Below are positions 1 through 9,138 of a DNA stretch of 50,858 bases, piece by piece (positions within the stretch are counted from its first letter, which is position 1; every line of letters begins with the position of its first letter). Location: assembly GCF_001942305.1 (NCBI RefSeq), contig NZ_MKKE01000032.1, positions 1-50,858 of the forward strand, read 5' to 3'. The stretch comes from Saccharomonospora sp. CUA-673. Lineage in GTDB: Bacteria > Actinomycetota > Actinomycetes > Mycobacteriales > Pseudonocardiaceae. The notes beneath the pieces were generated by a model. That model had not been told where the DNA came from and did no database searches. It saw nothing but the letters and a program-made list of their open reading frames with translations. Made by a program: the position numbers and the translations under genes.

Positions 1-6
1 GGTGTT

Positions 7-1200
7 GTGAGAGATGTTGAGGGGATCGTTGATGAGGCCCGTTCGGTGCTTGCTTTGCGGGCTCGGGCTGATGCTGCTGAGGTGTCGTTTCTGGCCTCGG
101 TGGATGGTGGGTCGTCGTCGGATTCGTGGGAGCGGCGGTCGTTGGCTGAGGCGTTGGCGCCTGAGCTTCGGTTGTCGCCGCAGGGTGTGTTGGATCGGAT
201 TCATACCGCGCTGGCGTTGACGTATCGGATGCCGCGGCTGTTGCAGTCGATGAGCGAGGGGCGGGTGGATCGGTATTGCGCCGAGCGGGTGTTGAACGTT
301 GTTGTTCCGGTTTCGGATTCCGATGCTCTTGAGGTTGATCGGCTATTGGAAGAGAAGCTTGGCCGTCTGTCTCTTACTGCGTGGCAGCCGCGGAATATGG
401 CTTGGCATGCCTCGCAGATCGTCAAGCAAGTCGATCCAGGCGCTGAGACGGCAGCCGCTCGTATGGCTCATGAGGGGCGCAAGGTCACCCTCGATCACGG
501 GGTCCATGCCCAGTCGCGGATCTCGGCCGACCTGCCCTCCGCCGTCGCCTCGGCTGCCTATGCCCGGGTGGATGCGATGGCGCGCAAGCTTCGCCTCTCC
601 GACTCCTCGCGCAACCTCGACCAACTACGCGCGGACGTGTTCGCCGACCTGCTGTTGGGCAACGATCCCGGTGTCCAGGTGCCTCAGTCTGCGGCGATGG
701 TCTATCTGCACATGCCCATCGACACCGCGCTGTCGATGTCGGAGACAGGCGCGTCGATCGACGGGATCGGACCCATCCCGGCCACCTACGCCCGCGAGAT
801 CATGACGAACCCGAAGTCGGTCTGGCGCAAGGTGTTGTGCGACCCGGCCACCGGCAACCCGGTCGACCTCGGCCGATCCTCGTATCGTCCGACTTCGACG
901 ATCCGCACACTCGTCGAGGTCCGCGACCGCATGTGCGTCGTGCCCTGGTGTCGCAGGCCCGCCCGGCACTGCGACTTCGACCACCAACAACAGTGGGCCA
1001 AGGACCAAGGCTCAACATCCACCGACAACGCCGCACCACGCTGCCGCAAGCACCACCGGCTCAAGAACGCGCCCGGCTGGATCCACTCGTACGACCCCGT
1101 CCACGGCACGTCCTCGGTCACCACACCGCTGGGCGTGACCTACACCGACAAACGCGAAACCGTCCTCGAACCACGCCCGTCGGAACCCGACAACGAGTAG
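7..1200 (+). CDS. DUF222 / HNH endonuclease domain protein (13E12 repeat family)
   Basis: The 397-residue protein has the two-part layout of the actinobacterial DUF222 (13E12 repeat) family: a long helical region, then a C-terminal HNH nuclease motif at about residues 305-360. That motif shows CVVPWC, CDFDHQQQW and CRKHHRLKN, supplying the zinc cysteines and catalytic histidines. Family members are multicopy in mycobacteria and relatives; their biological role is not established. The GTG at 7 is the first start in the window, but the frame is open to the window edge, so the true start may lie upstream. Codon use changes inside the gene: the first 150 or so codons end mostly in T or G, while from about base 480 they end mostly in C. 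No neighbour suggests a function. Confidence 0.85.
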   Translation: MRDVEGIVDEARSVLALRARADAAEVSFLASVDGGSSSDSWERRSLAEALAPELRLSPQGVLDRIHTALALTYRMPRLLQSMSEGRVDRYCAERVLNVVVPVSDSDALEVDRLLEEKLGRLSLTAWQPRNMAWHASQIVKQVDPGAETAAARMAHEGRKVTLDHGVHAQSRISADLPSAVASAAYARVDAMARKLRLSDSSRNLDQLRADVFADLLLGNDPGVQVPQSAAMVYLHMPIDTALSMSETGASIDGIGPIPATYAREIMTNPKSVWRKVLCDPATGNPVDLGRSSYRPTSTIRTLVEVRDRMCVVPWCRRPARHCDFDHQQQWAKDQGSTSTDNAAPRCRKHHRLKNAPGWIHSYDPVHGTSSVTTPLGVTYTDKRETVLEPRPSEPDNE

Positions 1201-1244
1201 GCTGACCTGCACGGACATGTCGACGGGACGCGGGGGACGGAACG

Positions 1245-1865
1245 GTGGACAAGGTCGACTTCAAGAAGACCATCGCGGCCTATCGCGCACGCCGCGTGCG
1301 GTTCGACGTCGTCGACGTTCCCGAGCTGCGGTACCTGATGATCGACGGGCACGGCGACCCGAACAGCTCGACGCTGTTCCGCGGCGCGGTCGAGGCGCTG
1401 TACCCCGTGGCGTACACCCTGAAATTCACCAGCAAATCGGAACTCGGCCGCGACTACGTCGTCATGCCGCTCGAAGGGCTGTGGTGGGCCGACGACATGG
1501 CTTCCTTCACCACCGCGCGCGACAAGAACCGCTGGCACTGGACACTCATGATCATGGTTCCCGAGTGGACGGACAACGCTGCCTTCGCCGCAGCCGTCGA
1601 CACGGTGGCCAGGAAGCGGTCACCCGAGCGGTTGAACGACGTTCGACTGGAAACGGCGACCGAAGGGCGCTGCGTGCAAACCCTCCACGTCGGGTCGTTC
1701 GACGACGAGGCCGACGTGCTCGACCACATGCACCACACGGTCATCCCCGACCACGGCCTGCGGATGACCGGACGCCACCACGAGATCTACCTCACCGACC
1801 CACGCCGCACGCCACCCCACAAACAACGCACCATCCTCCGCCAACCCGTCGACGACGCGAGCTGA
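1245..1865 (+). CDS. GyrI-like small-molecule-binding domain protein
   Basis: A 206-residue protein beginning VDKVDFKKTIAAYRARR. The run FDVVDVPELRYLMIDGHGDP followed by FRGAVEALYPVAYTLKF is typical of stand-alone GyrI-like (SOUL/AraC-effector type) domain proteins of about 200 residues. These bind small hydrophobic ligands or hydrolyse cyclopropanoid compounds; which applies here cannot be told from sequence. Later parts fit the family too: the WW pair at about residue 84 and the HHTVIPDHGLRMTGRHHEIY stretch near the end. It starts at GTG 45 bases after the HNH gene and converges on a GntR regulator, leaving only 5 bases between their stops. Confidence 0.82.
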   Translation: MDKVDFKKTIAAYRARRVRFDVVDVPELRYLMIDGHGDPNSSTLFRGAVEALYPVAYTLKFTSKSELGRDYVVMPLEGLWWADDMASFTTARDKNRWHWTLMIMVPEWTDNAAFAAAVDTVARKRSPERLNDVRLETATEGRCVQTLHVGSFDDEADVLDHMHHTVIPDHGLRMTGRHHEIYLTDPRRTPPHKQRTILRQPVDDAS

Positions 1866-1870
1866 CCGGG

Positions 1871-2640
1871 TCAATCGGACACCGTGCCGCCGCACTCGCG
1901 CACAAGATCGGCCATGACGGCGCGATCGGCGGGGGAGACGCGCTCGGCGTAATAGGCGTACAAACTCTCCCGCGCCAGACGCGACGCGGTCAGACCGTCA
2001 CCCTCGGAGATGGCGGCGAACACGTCCCGATGGTGCCGGATCGACTGCAACATCAGCGCCGTACGATCGTCGCGTCGAGAATGGTGCGGGCGATCAGATC
2101 GAGAATCGCCTCGCGAATCACATCGCCGTACACCTGCACCACACGATTGCCGCCCGCCTCGGCGATCACCTCGTGGAACTCCAGATCCGCACGACTGAAC
2201 GCGGCGTGATCCCGGCCCATGGACGCACGCATGCGCGCCATCGCACGCTCCATGCGCAGCAAATGGTCCTCGGTCCTCCGCGACGCCGCCAGCAGATTGG
2301 CCGACGCATCCGCGATCATGCGGAACTGCACCAGCTCCGCCAGCTCCATGCCGCCGCTCAACGTCAACATCGCGACCGACCGGCGCATCGGCTCGGTCGA
2401 CACCGGCAACACCAACGGGCCCCGCGGATCGCGCGGACTGGAACGGACCAGATGCATGTTCTCCAGCACCCGCAGGCCCTCGCGTACCGACGCCCTGCCG
2501 ATCCCGAACTGCTCCACCAACTCCCGCTCGCTCGGCAGCCGATCACCCGGCCGGAGCTCACCCGAGGCCATCGCACCCTGCACCCAGTCGACAACGCGCT
2601 GGAACAGGCGTTGACCGCCGGTACCGTCGCCGGCGCTCAT
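1871..2640 (-). CDS. GntR/FadR-family regulator with FCD domain (apparent -1 frameshift)
   Basis: The N-terminal winged helix (LRPGDRLPSERELVEQFGIG, then RASVREGLRVLENMHLV) and the FCD ligand domain are clear, with metal-ligand-type residues in RADLEFHEVIAEAGGNRVV. The reading frame stops at base 2053 after LDATIVRR, but the rest of the FCD domain (MLQSIRHHRDVFAAISEGDG to GGTVSD) continues in another frame to 1871. Adding one base near 2056-2075 restores a 256-residue protein of normal family length. The ATG at 2640 overlaps the stop of the upstream dehydrogenase as ATGA, so the two are translationally coupled. It probably senses the substrate or product of that dehydrogenase or of the carboxylase-like cluster (inference). 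Confidence 0.82.
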
Positions 2641-3760
2641 GCGCGCGCGGGCGCGAGATCGGCCAGCGCGGTCAACAGCGAACGGCCCGCATCGGCCACC
2701 TCGATGCCGGCCGCACGGGCCGCGATGCGGTCGCCCAGCTCGTCGGTCGTCGCGCCATCCCCGGCCCGGCGAGCGCGGGCAACTCCGCCAACACCGACGC
2801 CGCGGCCGACTCCAGAGCCAGCGCGGCGTCCCGCTCGCCGAGGCCTGCCAGGCACATCGCCGCCGACAAGGCCGCCGCGGCCGGGTTCGCCTGACCCGTG
2901 CCCGCGATGTCGGGCGCCGAACCGTGCACCGGCTCGTACATGCTCGGAGCCGAACCGTGCGGATTGTGATTGGCACTCGCGGCCAACCCCAGTCCACCCT
3001 GGACAGTCGCCCCGAGGTCGCTGATGATGTCGCCGAACAGGTTGTCGGTGACCACCACGTCGAACCGCCCCGGATCCATCGGCAGGTGCAGGCACATCGC
3101 ATCGGCGTGCACGTAGTCGTGCTCCACCTCCGGATAGCGGGCACCGACCTCGTCGACGACGTCCTGCCACAACCCACCCGCATGGGTGAGGATGTTCGTC
3201 TTGTGGCACAGCGTCAACCGGCCCCGCCGCGCCGCGGCCAACCGGAACGCGAACTCGACCGCCTCCGTCGTCGCGGCCGCCGTCGTCACCGAATTCTGCA
3301 GCGCGACCGCGTTCGGCGTGCCCGGATGCGACAACCCGCCGCCACCGGCGTACAGCCCCTCGGTGTTCTCCCGCACGATCACCAGGTCGCAGTTGTCCGC
3401 GGTGACACCCGAGACCGGGCTCGTCACCCCCGGGTACAGGCGCACCGGCCGCAGGTTCACCGACTGGACGAACGCGATCCGCAACGCCACGATCAACCCG
3501 CGCTCCAACACCCCCGGCGCCACCCGCGGGTCGCCGACGGCGCCCAACAGGATCGCGTCGTGCTTGCGCAGCGCCGTCAACGCCTCGTCGTCGAGCACCT
3601 CACCCGTGCGCAGATACCGCTCGGCGCCCAGATCGAAATCGGTGGTCTCGACCTCGAAACCGAAACGCCCCGCCACCGCGCGCACCCCGGCCAATGCCGC
3701 CGAGGTCACATCCGGACCGATACCGTCACCGCCGATGACCGCGAGCCGATAGCTGCGCAT
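2637..3760 (-). CDS. Isocitrate/isopropylmalate dehydrogenase-family protein (apparent -1 frameshift)
   Basis: An NAD-dependent beta-decarboxylating dehydrogenase: GGDGIGPDVT at the N-terminus, LGAVGDPRV, the nucleotide/substrate loop VRENTEGLYAGGGG, HKTNIL, the metal-binding TDNLFGDIISDLGA, and EPVHGSAPDIAG. Overall it resembles actinobacterial LeuB, but a catabolic setting (carboxylase-like genes, two GntR regulators, no leuCD) suggests a tartrate-, malate- or substituted-malate-type substrate. The start is ATG 3760 behind GAGGAGAA. The frame breaks at a C4 run (2759-2762). The expected tail (TTDELGDRIAARAAG to LAPARA) lies one frame over and ends at 2637, giving 374 residues once a base is added. 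Specific substrate unknown. Confidence 0.85.
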
Positions 3761-3784
3761 GCGTCGTGTTCTCCTCGTTCGTCG

Positions 3785-3825
3785 CTGCGGTGTGGTGCGG
3801 GCCGTCGTCCCGCACCACACCGCAG
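3785..3825 (-). terminator. Long perfect hairpin between hyuB and the dehydrogenase gene
   Basis: CTGCGGTGTGGTGCGGG (3785-3801) and its exact reverse complement (3809-3825) form a 17-bp uninterrupted stem with a 7-base loop. It begins 21 bases past the hyuB stop and ends 24 bases before the next ATG on the same strand. There is no T tract. It could terminate the hyuAB transcript or stabilise its 3' end while allowing partial read-through. Confidence 0.75.
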
Positions 3826-3846
3826 GGCATCAGTGGTGCGGCACCG

Positions 3847-6036
3847 TCAGGCTCGCAGGGCGAAATCGTGCCACGTCTTGCCGTCGGCCGGAACGACGTC
3901 CACCCACAGCGCCGTGACGCAGTGCGGGCAGACGTAGGCGAGCGCGCCGAGCTGCTCGTGCACGTGGACCCGGGCACCCAGGTCGTCCGGGCCGAGCGGA
4001 ACCCGGCCCGCAACGGCCTCCCAGCCGCCGGTGACGTCACCGAGCACGTGCTCGCAGTGCCGGCACACCCCGACCAGCGCCTCGCCGTCGGCATGAATCC
4101 GCAACGCACCGCCCCAGATGCCGGACGGTTCGCCCGTCGGCGGCACGTCGCCGGCGGGCCGTTCGGGGGCGAGCATGCGGGCGCGGCGCGCGTCGCGGAT
4201 GCTCTCCCGCTGCCGGTGCGTGCCGGACTCGTCCACGGCGCCGTCGGCGACGACGACCCCGTACAGCCGCCGGGCGGCGGACTCGCCGACCGCGCCGGAG
4301 GCGACGTCGGCCGCGACGCGCTGGGGTTCGCGCAACAGCGGGTCGCCGTAGCCGCCGCCGTTCTGGACGGTGCACTCGAACACATCGCCGCGCGCGATCC
4401 GCGCCGCCGGCGCCACACCCGGCAGCACCTGGTGGTCACCGTCCACATCGGCCAGTTCCGCGATCGGCGCGCCGGCGGCGAACCGGTCCAGCGGCGCGGC
4501 GCCGGTGACCCGTTCGAAACGGGCACACGAGCCGGGCAGTCCGCCGAACACGCCCGTCCGGTTCGGCAGCGCCACGCCGTGGGTGCCGAGCACACCGGTC
4601 ACCTCGTCGGTGTCGATGGGCGTCATGGCGAACTGGACTCCGTTGCCACCGCGGAACATGCCCGCACCGCCGGAGTCCGGCACGATCCGCCGCCACAGAT
4701 ACAGCAGCGGATGGCGCATCTCCTGTTGCTCCACGTCACCGGCGCCGCCGGCGAGGATGACCATCGCACCGCCGGCGTCCACCCCGTCGCGGAACGAGAA
4801 CGCGGGACCGCCCCACAGCAACGAGTCCATGTACATCGACGCGAACGGCTCGCCGTGCTGGTCGATCCCACCGAACTGGCTGAGCTGCCACGACCCGTCC
4901 GACGGTCCGAACGCGTAACTCTCGTACTTCTCGGAGAACGACAGCATCTTCGCGATCGCCCCGCCCGCCGAGCAGGTCGCCGTCCAGTTCGCGCCGGCCG
5001 CACCGCCGGAGACCGGCATCGGCTCGACCGCCGTGACACACAGTCCGTCGGGTGCGGTCACCTCGACCGGCCGCATCAGCCCGTGGTTCCACGGGATGTC
5101 CGACCCGAACGTGCACAGCATCAGCGTCGCCACGGCGCCCAGCAGGCCGCCGCGGGTGGTCATGCCGTACGCGGGCGACTGCGGGCTCGACTCCGAGAAG
5201 TCGAACACGATCCGGTCACCGGTCTTCTCCAGCCGACACGGCACCTGCAGCAGTTCGATGCCCTCGTCGCCGGTGCGCTCGCTGCCGTCCGGACGGTCGA
5301 GATAGGACGTGTGCTCGTAGACACCGTCGGGCAGTTCCCGCAGCATGGCGCGGAGTTCTGCCTCGGAATTGTCGAGCGAACGCGCCATCGTTGCGCGCAC
5401 GGCATCGGCGCCGTAGCGGTCGCACAGTTCGTGGAAGCGCTGCTCGGCCACGCGCAATCCCGCAAGGAACGCGCGGAAGTCGTTCGCCACGGTGTCGTGC
5501 ACGCGCGAGTTCAGCACGATCGTGTCCCACAGCTCCTGGTTGACGACGTCCCCGCGGATCTCGTCGCCCCGCACGATCCGGCCGGGCGGGATGCGCAAAC
5601 CCTCCTGGAAGACGTCGGTCGCCGTGGTGCACCAGCTGCCCGGGTCCATGCCGCCCAGGTCGACCTGGTGGGCCATGCACCCGAGCCAGGCCACGATCTC
5701 GCCGTCGCGGAACACCGGCTTGCAGAACTGGACGTCGTTCTGGTGCATCGCCGCGAGATACGGGTCGTTGATGATGAATACGTCGCCCGGCTCGATGTCG
5801 TCGAAGCGTTCCAGGAACACCTCGATCGCCATCGATCCGGTGTAGATCGGGGTGAGCAGGTAGGTGCCGATGACGGCCATCTCACCGGAGGCGGTGTAGA
5901 TGCCGAAGTTGTAGTCGGTGGCGTGCACGACGGGCGAACCGGAGACGTGCTCGACGGTCGTGGATCCCTCGGAGTTGATCGACCAGAGCTTGTGCCGGAT
6001 GACCTCGTAGGTGACCGGGTCGACGGTGGTGGTCAT
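3847..6036 (-). CDS. Hydantoinase B / acetone carboxylase alpha-like protein with fused gamma-like zinc domain
   Basis: A 729-residue HyuB-superfamily protein from ATG 6036, which follows AAGGA. The family core is clear: VTYEVIRHKLWSINSEGS, GDVFIINDPYLAAMHQNDV, YGMTTRGGLLGAVATLM, and PDSGGAGMFRGGNG before an NGGGYGDPL motif. After residue about 600 it carries an extra domain with CRHCEH and YVCPHC pairs and a terminal WHDFAL. This matches the layout of the small zinc-binding gamma subunit of acetone carboxylase (CxC/CxxC pairs and a HDF motif). HyuB and acetone/acetophenone carboxylase alpha subunits are homologous, so the fused domain favours ATP-dependent carboxylation of a ketone over lactam hydrolysis (inference). 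Its partner hyuA ends 17 bases upstream. Confidence 0.88.
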   Translation of the reverse strand: MTTTVDPVTYEVIRHKLWSINSEGSTTVEHVSGSPVVHATDYNFGIYTASGEMAVIGTYLLTPIYTGSMAIEVFLERFDDIEPGDVFIINDPYLAAMHQNDVQFCKPVFRDGEIVAWLGCMAHQVDLGGMDPGSWCTTATDVFQEGLRIPPGRIVRGDEIRGDVVNQELWDTIVLNSRVHDTVANDFRAFLAGLRVAEQRFHELCDRYGADAVRATMARSLDNSEAELRAMLRELPDGVYEHTSYLDRPDGSERTGDEGIELLQVPCRLEKTGDRIVFDFSESSPQSPAYGMTTRGGLLGAVATLMLCTFGSDIPWNHGLMRPVEVTAPDGLCVTAVEPMPVSGGAAGANWTATCSAGGAIAKMLSFSEKYESYAFGPSDGSWQLSQFGGIDQHGEPFASMYMDSLLWGGPAFSFRDGVDAGGAMVILAGGAGDVEQQEMRHPLLYLWRRIVPDSGGAGMFRGGNGVQFAMTPIDTDEVTGVLGTHGVALPNRTGVFGGLPGSCARFERVTGAAPLDRFAAGAPIAELADVDGDHQVLPGVAPAARIARGDVFECTVQNGGGYGDPLLREPQRVAADVASGAVGESAARRLYGVVVADGAVDESGTHRQRESIRDARRARMLAPERPAGDVPPTGEPSGIWGGALRIHADGEALVGVCRHCEHVLGDVTGGWEAVAGRVPLGPDDLGARVHVHEQLGALAYVCPHCVTALWVDVVPADGKTWHDFALRA

Positions 6037-6053
6037 GGCTTCGTCCTTCCGCC

Positions 6054-8152
6054 TCAGCGCTTCTCGATGACGATGTTGCCGAGGCCGTCCACGACGGCGC
6101 TCTGGTCGGGTCCGATCACGACGGTCGTGTCGCGCAGCTCGACGATCGCGAGACCGTCGATGCCCAGGCCCTCCCGCAGTTGCTCGATGCGATACACGGC
6201 GGCATCGCGCCACGCCCCCTGCGAGAACACCTGCCGGGTCGCCGGGGGGGCGGTCGACGAGCCGTGCGAGCCGGCGTCGACCTCGACGTGGGGGACCGGA
6301 CTCGTGGCCACGACGCGGAACGTGGTGATCTCGACGCCGCCGTCGAGGAACGCGGCGCCCTTGCCGAACCGGCCTTCGTAGATGTCGACGAACCGTTCCA
6401 CCATGGCGTTGACCTGCCCCGCGGTGACCGGTTCCGCGCCGATCGGCACGGTCAGCACGTGGATCTGCGCGCGGAAGCGGATCTCGACGAACGTCGCGAC
6501 CGACACCGAGTCCTCGTCGGCGCCTGCGGCCACCAGGTTCCGGCGGGCGCGGCCGGCGAGCTCGCGGAACGTCGCGTCGAGCTCGTCGGGCGGCAGCGCC
6601 GCGGAATGATCGGTCGTGCCCGGCGGCGTCTGCATCGGCTTCGAGAGCTCCTCGACCATCGTCAGGTCGGAGCTGCCGATCCCGAACGCCGAATGCACCG
6701 ACGCGGTCATCGGCACGACGACCTGGGGACAGCCCAGCTCGGCGCCGTAGGAGAACGCGTGCAGCGGACCGGCACCGCCGTAGGCGAACACGGCGAAATC
6801 GGCTGGGTCGTACCCCTGTTCCACCGTCACCTGCCGCACCAGGTCGGCCATCCGCGCGTCGACGATCGTCTTGATGCCCTCGGCCGCCTCCTCGACCGAC
6901 AGCCCTGCGGGTTCGGCGACGTGCTCGGCGATCGCGGCGCGCGCCCGACCGACGTCGAGGCTGAGGCGGCGCCGAGGAAGTTGTCCGGGTTGAGATAGCC
7001 GAGCACGAGGTCGGCGTCGGCCACGGTGGGCCGGGTGCCGCCGGTGCCGTAGCACGCCGGCCCGGGCCGCGCGCCCGCCGATTCGGGGCCTACCTGCAGC
7101 ACCCCGCCGCGCACCGAGGCGATCGACCCGGCCCCGGCGCCGATGGCGCGCACGGCTACCGACGGCAGGGCCAGCTGGTCCCGGCCGATGAGCGTGGTGT
7201 TGGCCATGACCGGCCGCCCGTCCAGGACGAGTCCGACGTCGAAACTGGTACCGCCCATGTCGGTGGTGACGATGTTGCGGTAGCCGGCCCTGGCCCCCAG
7301 CGACTGGGACGCGACGACCCCGCCGACCGGACCCGACATCACGGTCGCCGCCGGCCTGCGTTCGACGTCGGCGAAGGTGGCCAACCCGCCGTTGGACTGC
7401 ATCAACAGCGGACCGGCGGCCAGCCCCGCGCCGCTCAGGGTCGATTCGAACGAGTCGAGCGACGTGCGCAGCACCGGCCGCAGGCTCGCGTTCACCGCCG
7501 TGGTGAGCGTGCGCGCGTACTCGCCGATGCGCGGCAGGAACTCCGAGGACAGCGTCACCGGCACGTCCGGGGCCTCCTCGGCGATGATCTCCGCGACGCG
7601 CCGCTCGTGGACGTCGTTGGCGAACGACCACAGCAGCGACACCGCGAACACCTCGGCACCGGCCGCGAGGAGCTCGCGCACCGCCCGGCGGACGTCGACC
7701 TCGTCGAGCGGGCAGACGACACGGCCGGCGTAGTCGAGCCGCTCGGTGACCTCCGCGGTGCGCTGCCGCGGTACCACCACGGGTTGCTTGACCAACGTGC
7801 GGAACCGTTTCGTCGCGTCCTCGTCGAGTCCGCCCGCCTTGAACCCGCGCATGATCGGCAGCGTGTCGCCGAAGCCGCGGGTCTGGATCAGGCCGACGGC
7901 GCGGCCGCGGCCCTCGAGCATCGCGTTCGTGGCGACGGTCGTGCCGTGGGCGAACACGTCGACGTCGGCGAGGAACGCCTCGAGGTCGACGCCGCGGTCC
8001 TCCGCGGCGAGCACGAGCGTGTCCAGCACGCCGCGGGCCGGATCGTCGGGCACGGTCGAGGACTTGTAGCGGCCGACGGCACCGGCCTGGTCGATGACGA
8101 CCGTGTCGGTGAAGGTGCCTCCGATGTCGGAGGCGACGTGGTAGGCGGGCAT
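6054..8152 (-). CDS. Hydantoinase A / acetone carboxylase beta-like ATPase subunit (apparent -1 frameshift)
   Basis: This ASKHA-fold partner of HyuB starts VASDIGGTFTDTVVID, the phosphate-1 motif after MPAYH. It continues with FAHGTTVATNAMLEG, DMGGTSFDVGLVLDG and the C-terminal AYGGAGPLHAFSYGAELG. It is the ATP-hydrolysing subunit in hydantoinases, 5-oxoprolinases and acetone-type carboxylases. The frame is lost at about 6966-6973 (YLNPDNFLGAAS instead of the expected FLGG), and the rest, from RLSLDVGRARAAIAEHV, is in another frame. One added base gives 699 residues, the usual length. Start ATG 8152 follows a GGAG that overlaps the stop of the upstream GntR gene, so regulator, hyuA and hyuB form one transcript. 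Confidence 0.87.
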
Positions 8153-8161
8153 ACCGGCGGA

Positions 8162-8849
8162 TCACTCCTTTGTGGCGCTGGCTGGGCTGGATCGCGCCTT
8201 CCTGGCGCGGAGTTCGGTGATGGTGGCGTCGATGTGGGCGCGGGCGAGGCGTTCGGCGTCGGGTCCGTCGCCGGCCGCGATCGCGTCGGTGATGGCGGTG
8301 TGCTGCTCGATGGCCCGCCGCGCGGTGTCGGGTTCGACGAGCGCGACGGGGGCGAACACCTGCGCGGTCATGCGCAGGATGGGTAGTTGCCCGACGACGA
8401 ACTCGTTGCCGGACAGGTGCACGATGTCCTCGTGGAAGTCCACATTGGAAGCCGTGTAGTCGTGGGCGCGCCACGGATCGAGCGTGGCGCGCTGCACGTC
8501 GATGGTGCGGCGCAGCGGCCGGCCACGTCGCCGCGCGCGTTCTCGGCGACCAGCCGGGCGGCCAGTCCGTCGACGACGGCGCGCAGGGCGTAGCGTCGAG
8601 GAGCGTGTCGAGGTCGCCGGTCACCACGCGGGCGCCCTGCCCGGCGGTCACGACGACGAGGCCTTCCTGTTCGAGCATCCGCAGCGCCTCGCGCAGCGGC
8701 GTGCGGCTCACCCCGAGTTCGGCCGACAGCTGGTGTTGGCGCAGCCACGTGCCGGCGGGGTAGCGGCCGGCGTAGATGCGCTCGCGCAGGACCGACGCCG
8801 TCTCGTCGACCAGCGGTAGCGCGCGCGTGCTGCTGTCGCGGTGGGCCAC
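8162..8849 (-). CDS. GntR-family regulator with FCD domain (two apparent -1 frameshifts)
   Basis: The N-terminal helix-turn-helix (AGTWLRQHQLSAELGVSRTP, LREALRMLEQEGLVVVTAGQ) is in one frame, a central piece (YALRAVVDGLAARLVAENAR) in a second, and the FCD remainder (TIDVQRATLDPWRAHDYTAS, NVDFHEDIVHLSGNEF) in a third. The breaks are near 8588-8596 and 8513-8524. Restoring one base at each yields a continuous 229-residue protein, the normal size for this family. The GTG at 8849 is the start that keeps the winged helix in frame. The gene lies upstream of hyuA and faces an aldehyde dehydrogenase gene, with a 17-bp palindrome between them that is a candidate operator. Likely the local regulator of the divergent cluster. 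Confidence 0.8.
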
Positions 8850-9059
8850 ATTCCTCGCCGACCTTCCTTGCTCAGCGGGCTGGATACCGTGTCTCGGAGC
8901 CTGACCCACCCGGCGGCGGGCGTCAAGCCGGGGCCGGGTGGTGCGGGTCCGACGGTGGCCGTCTGCGCAGCTACATCGCGGGTCGGAGAGTGTGGCGGGC
9001 GCCGCGTGAGCGGGTTCTTGACGTTGTCGAGCCGACTGCAGCATGCTCGGCGCGGTGCG

Positions 9060-9076
9060 TGCTGGTCGTACCAGCA
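9060..9076. promoter_or_regulatory. Candidate GntR operator (perfect 17-bp palindrome)
   Basis: TGCTGGT, spacer CGT, then ACCAGCA: a perfect 7-bp inverted repeat. It sits in the 289-base gap between the divergent GntR gene and the aldehyde dehydrogenase gene, 63 bases before the latter's ATG. The core TGGTnnnACCA resembles operators of the FadR type. Binding by the adjacent regulator is inferred from position and form only. Confidence 0.6.
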
Positions 9077-9138
9077 GGCGGCGCGGACCCGAACGGCCTG
9101 CGGTATGCCTGGACGACGACGTCCGAAGGAGTGAGGGT

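Noticed and set aside
2637..3760. Naming the dehydrogenase leuB
   Set aside because: It looks like LeuB, but there are no leucine genes nearby and it is coupled to a GntR regulator in a catabolic cluster, so a specific symbol is not justified.
3766..6381. An 871-codon plus-strand frame over hyuB
   Set aside because: The translation has no recognisable domain, while the opposite strand encodes a complete HyuB-family protein.
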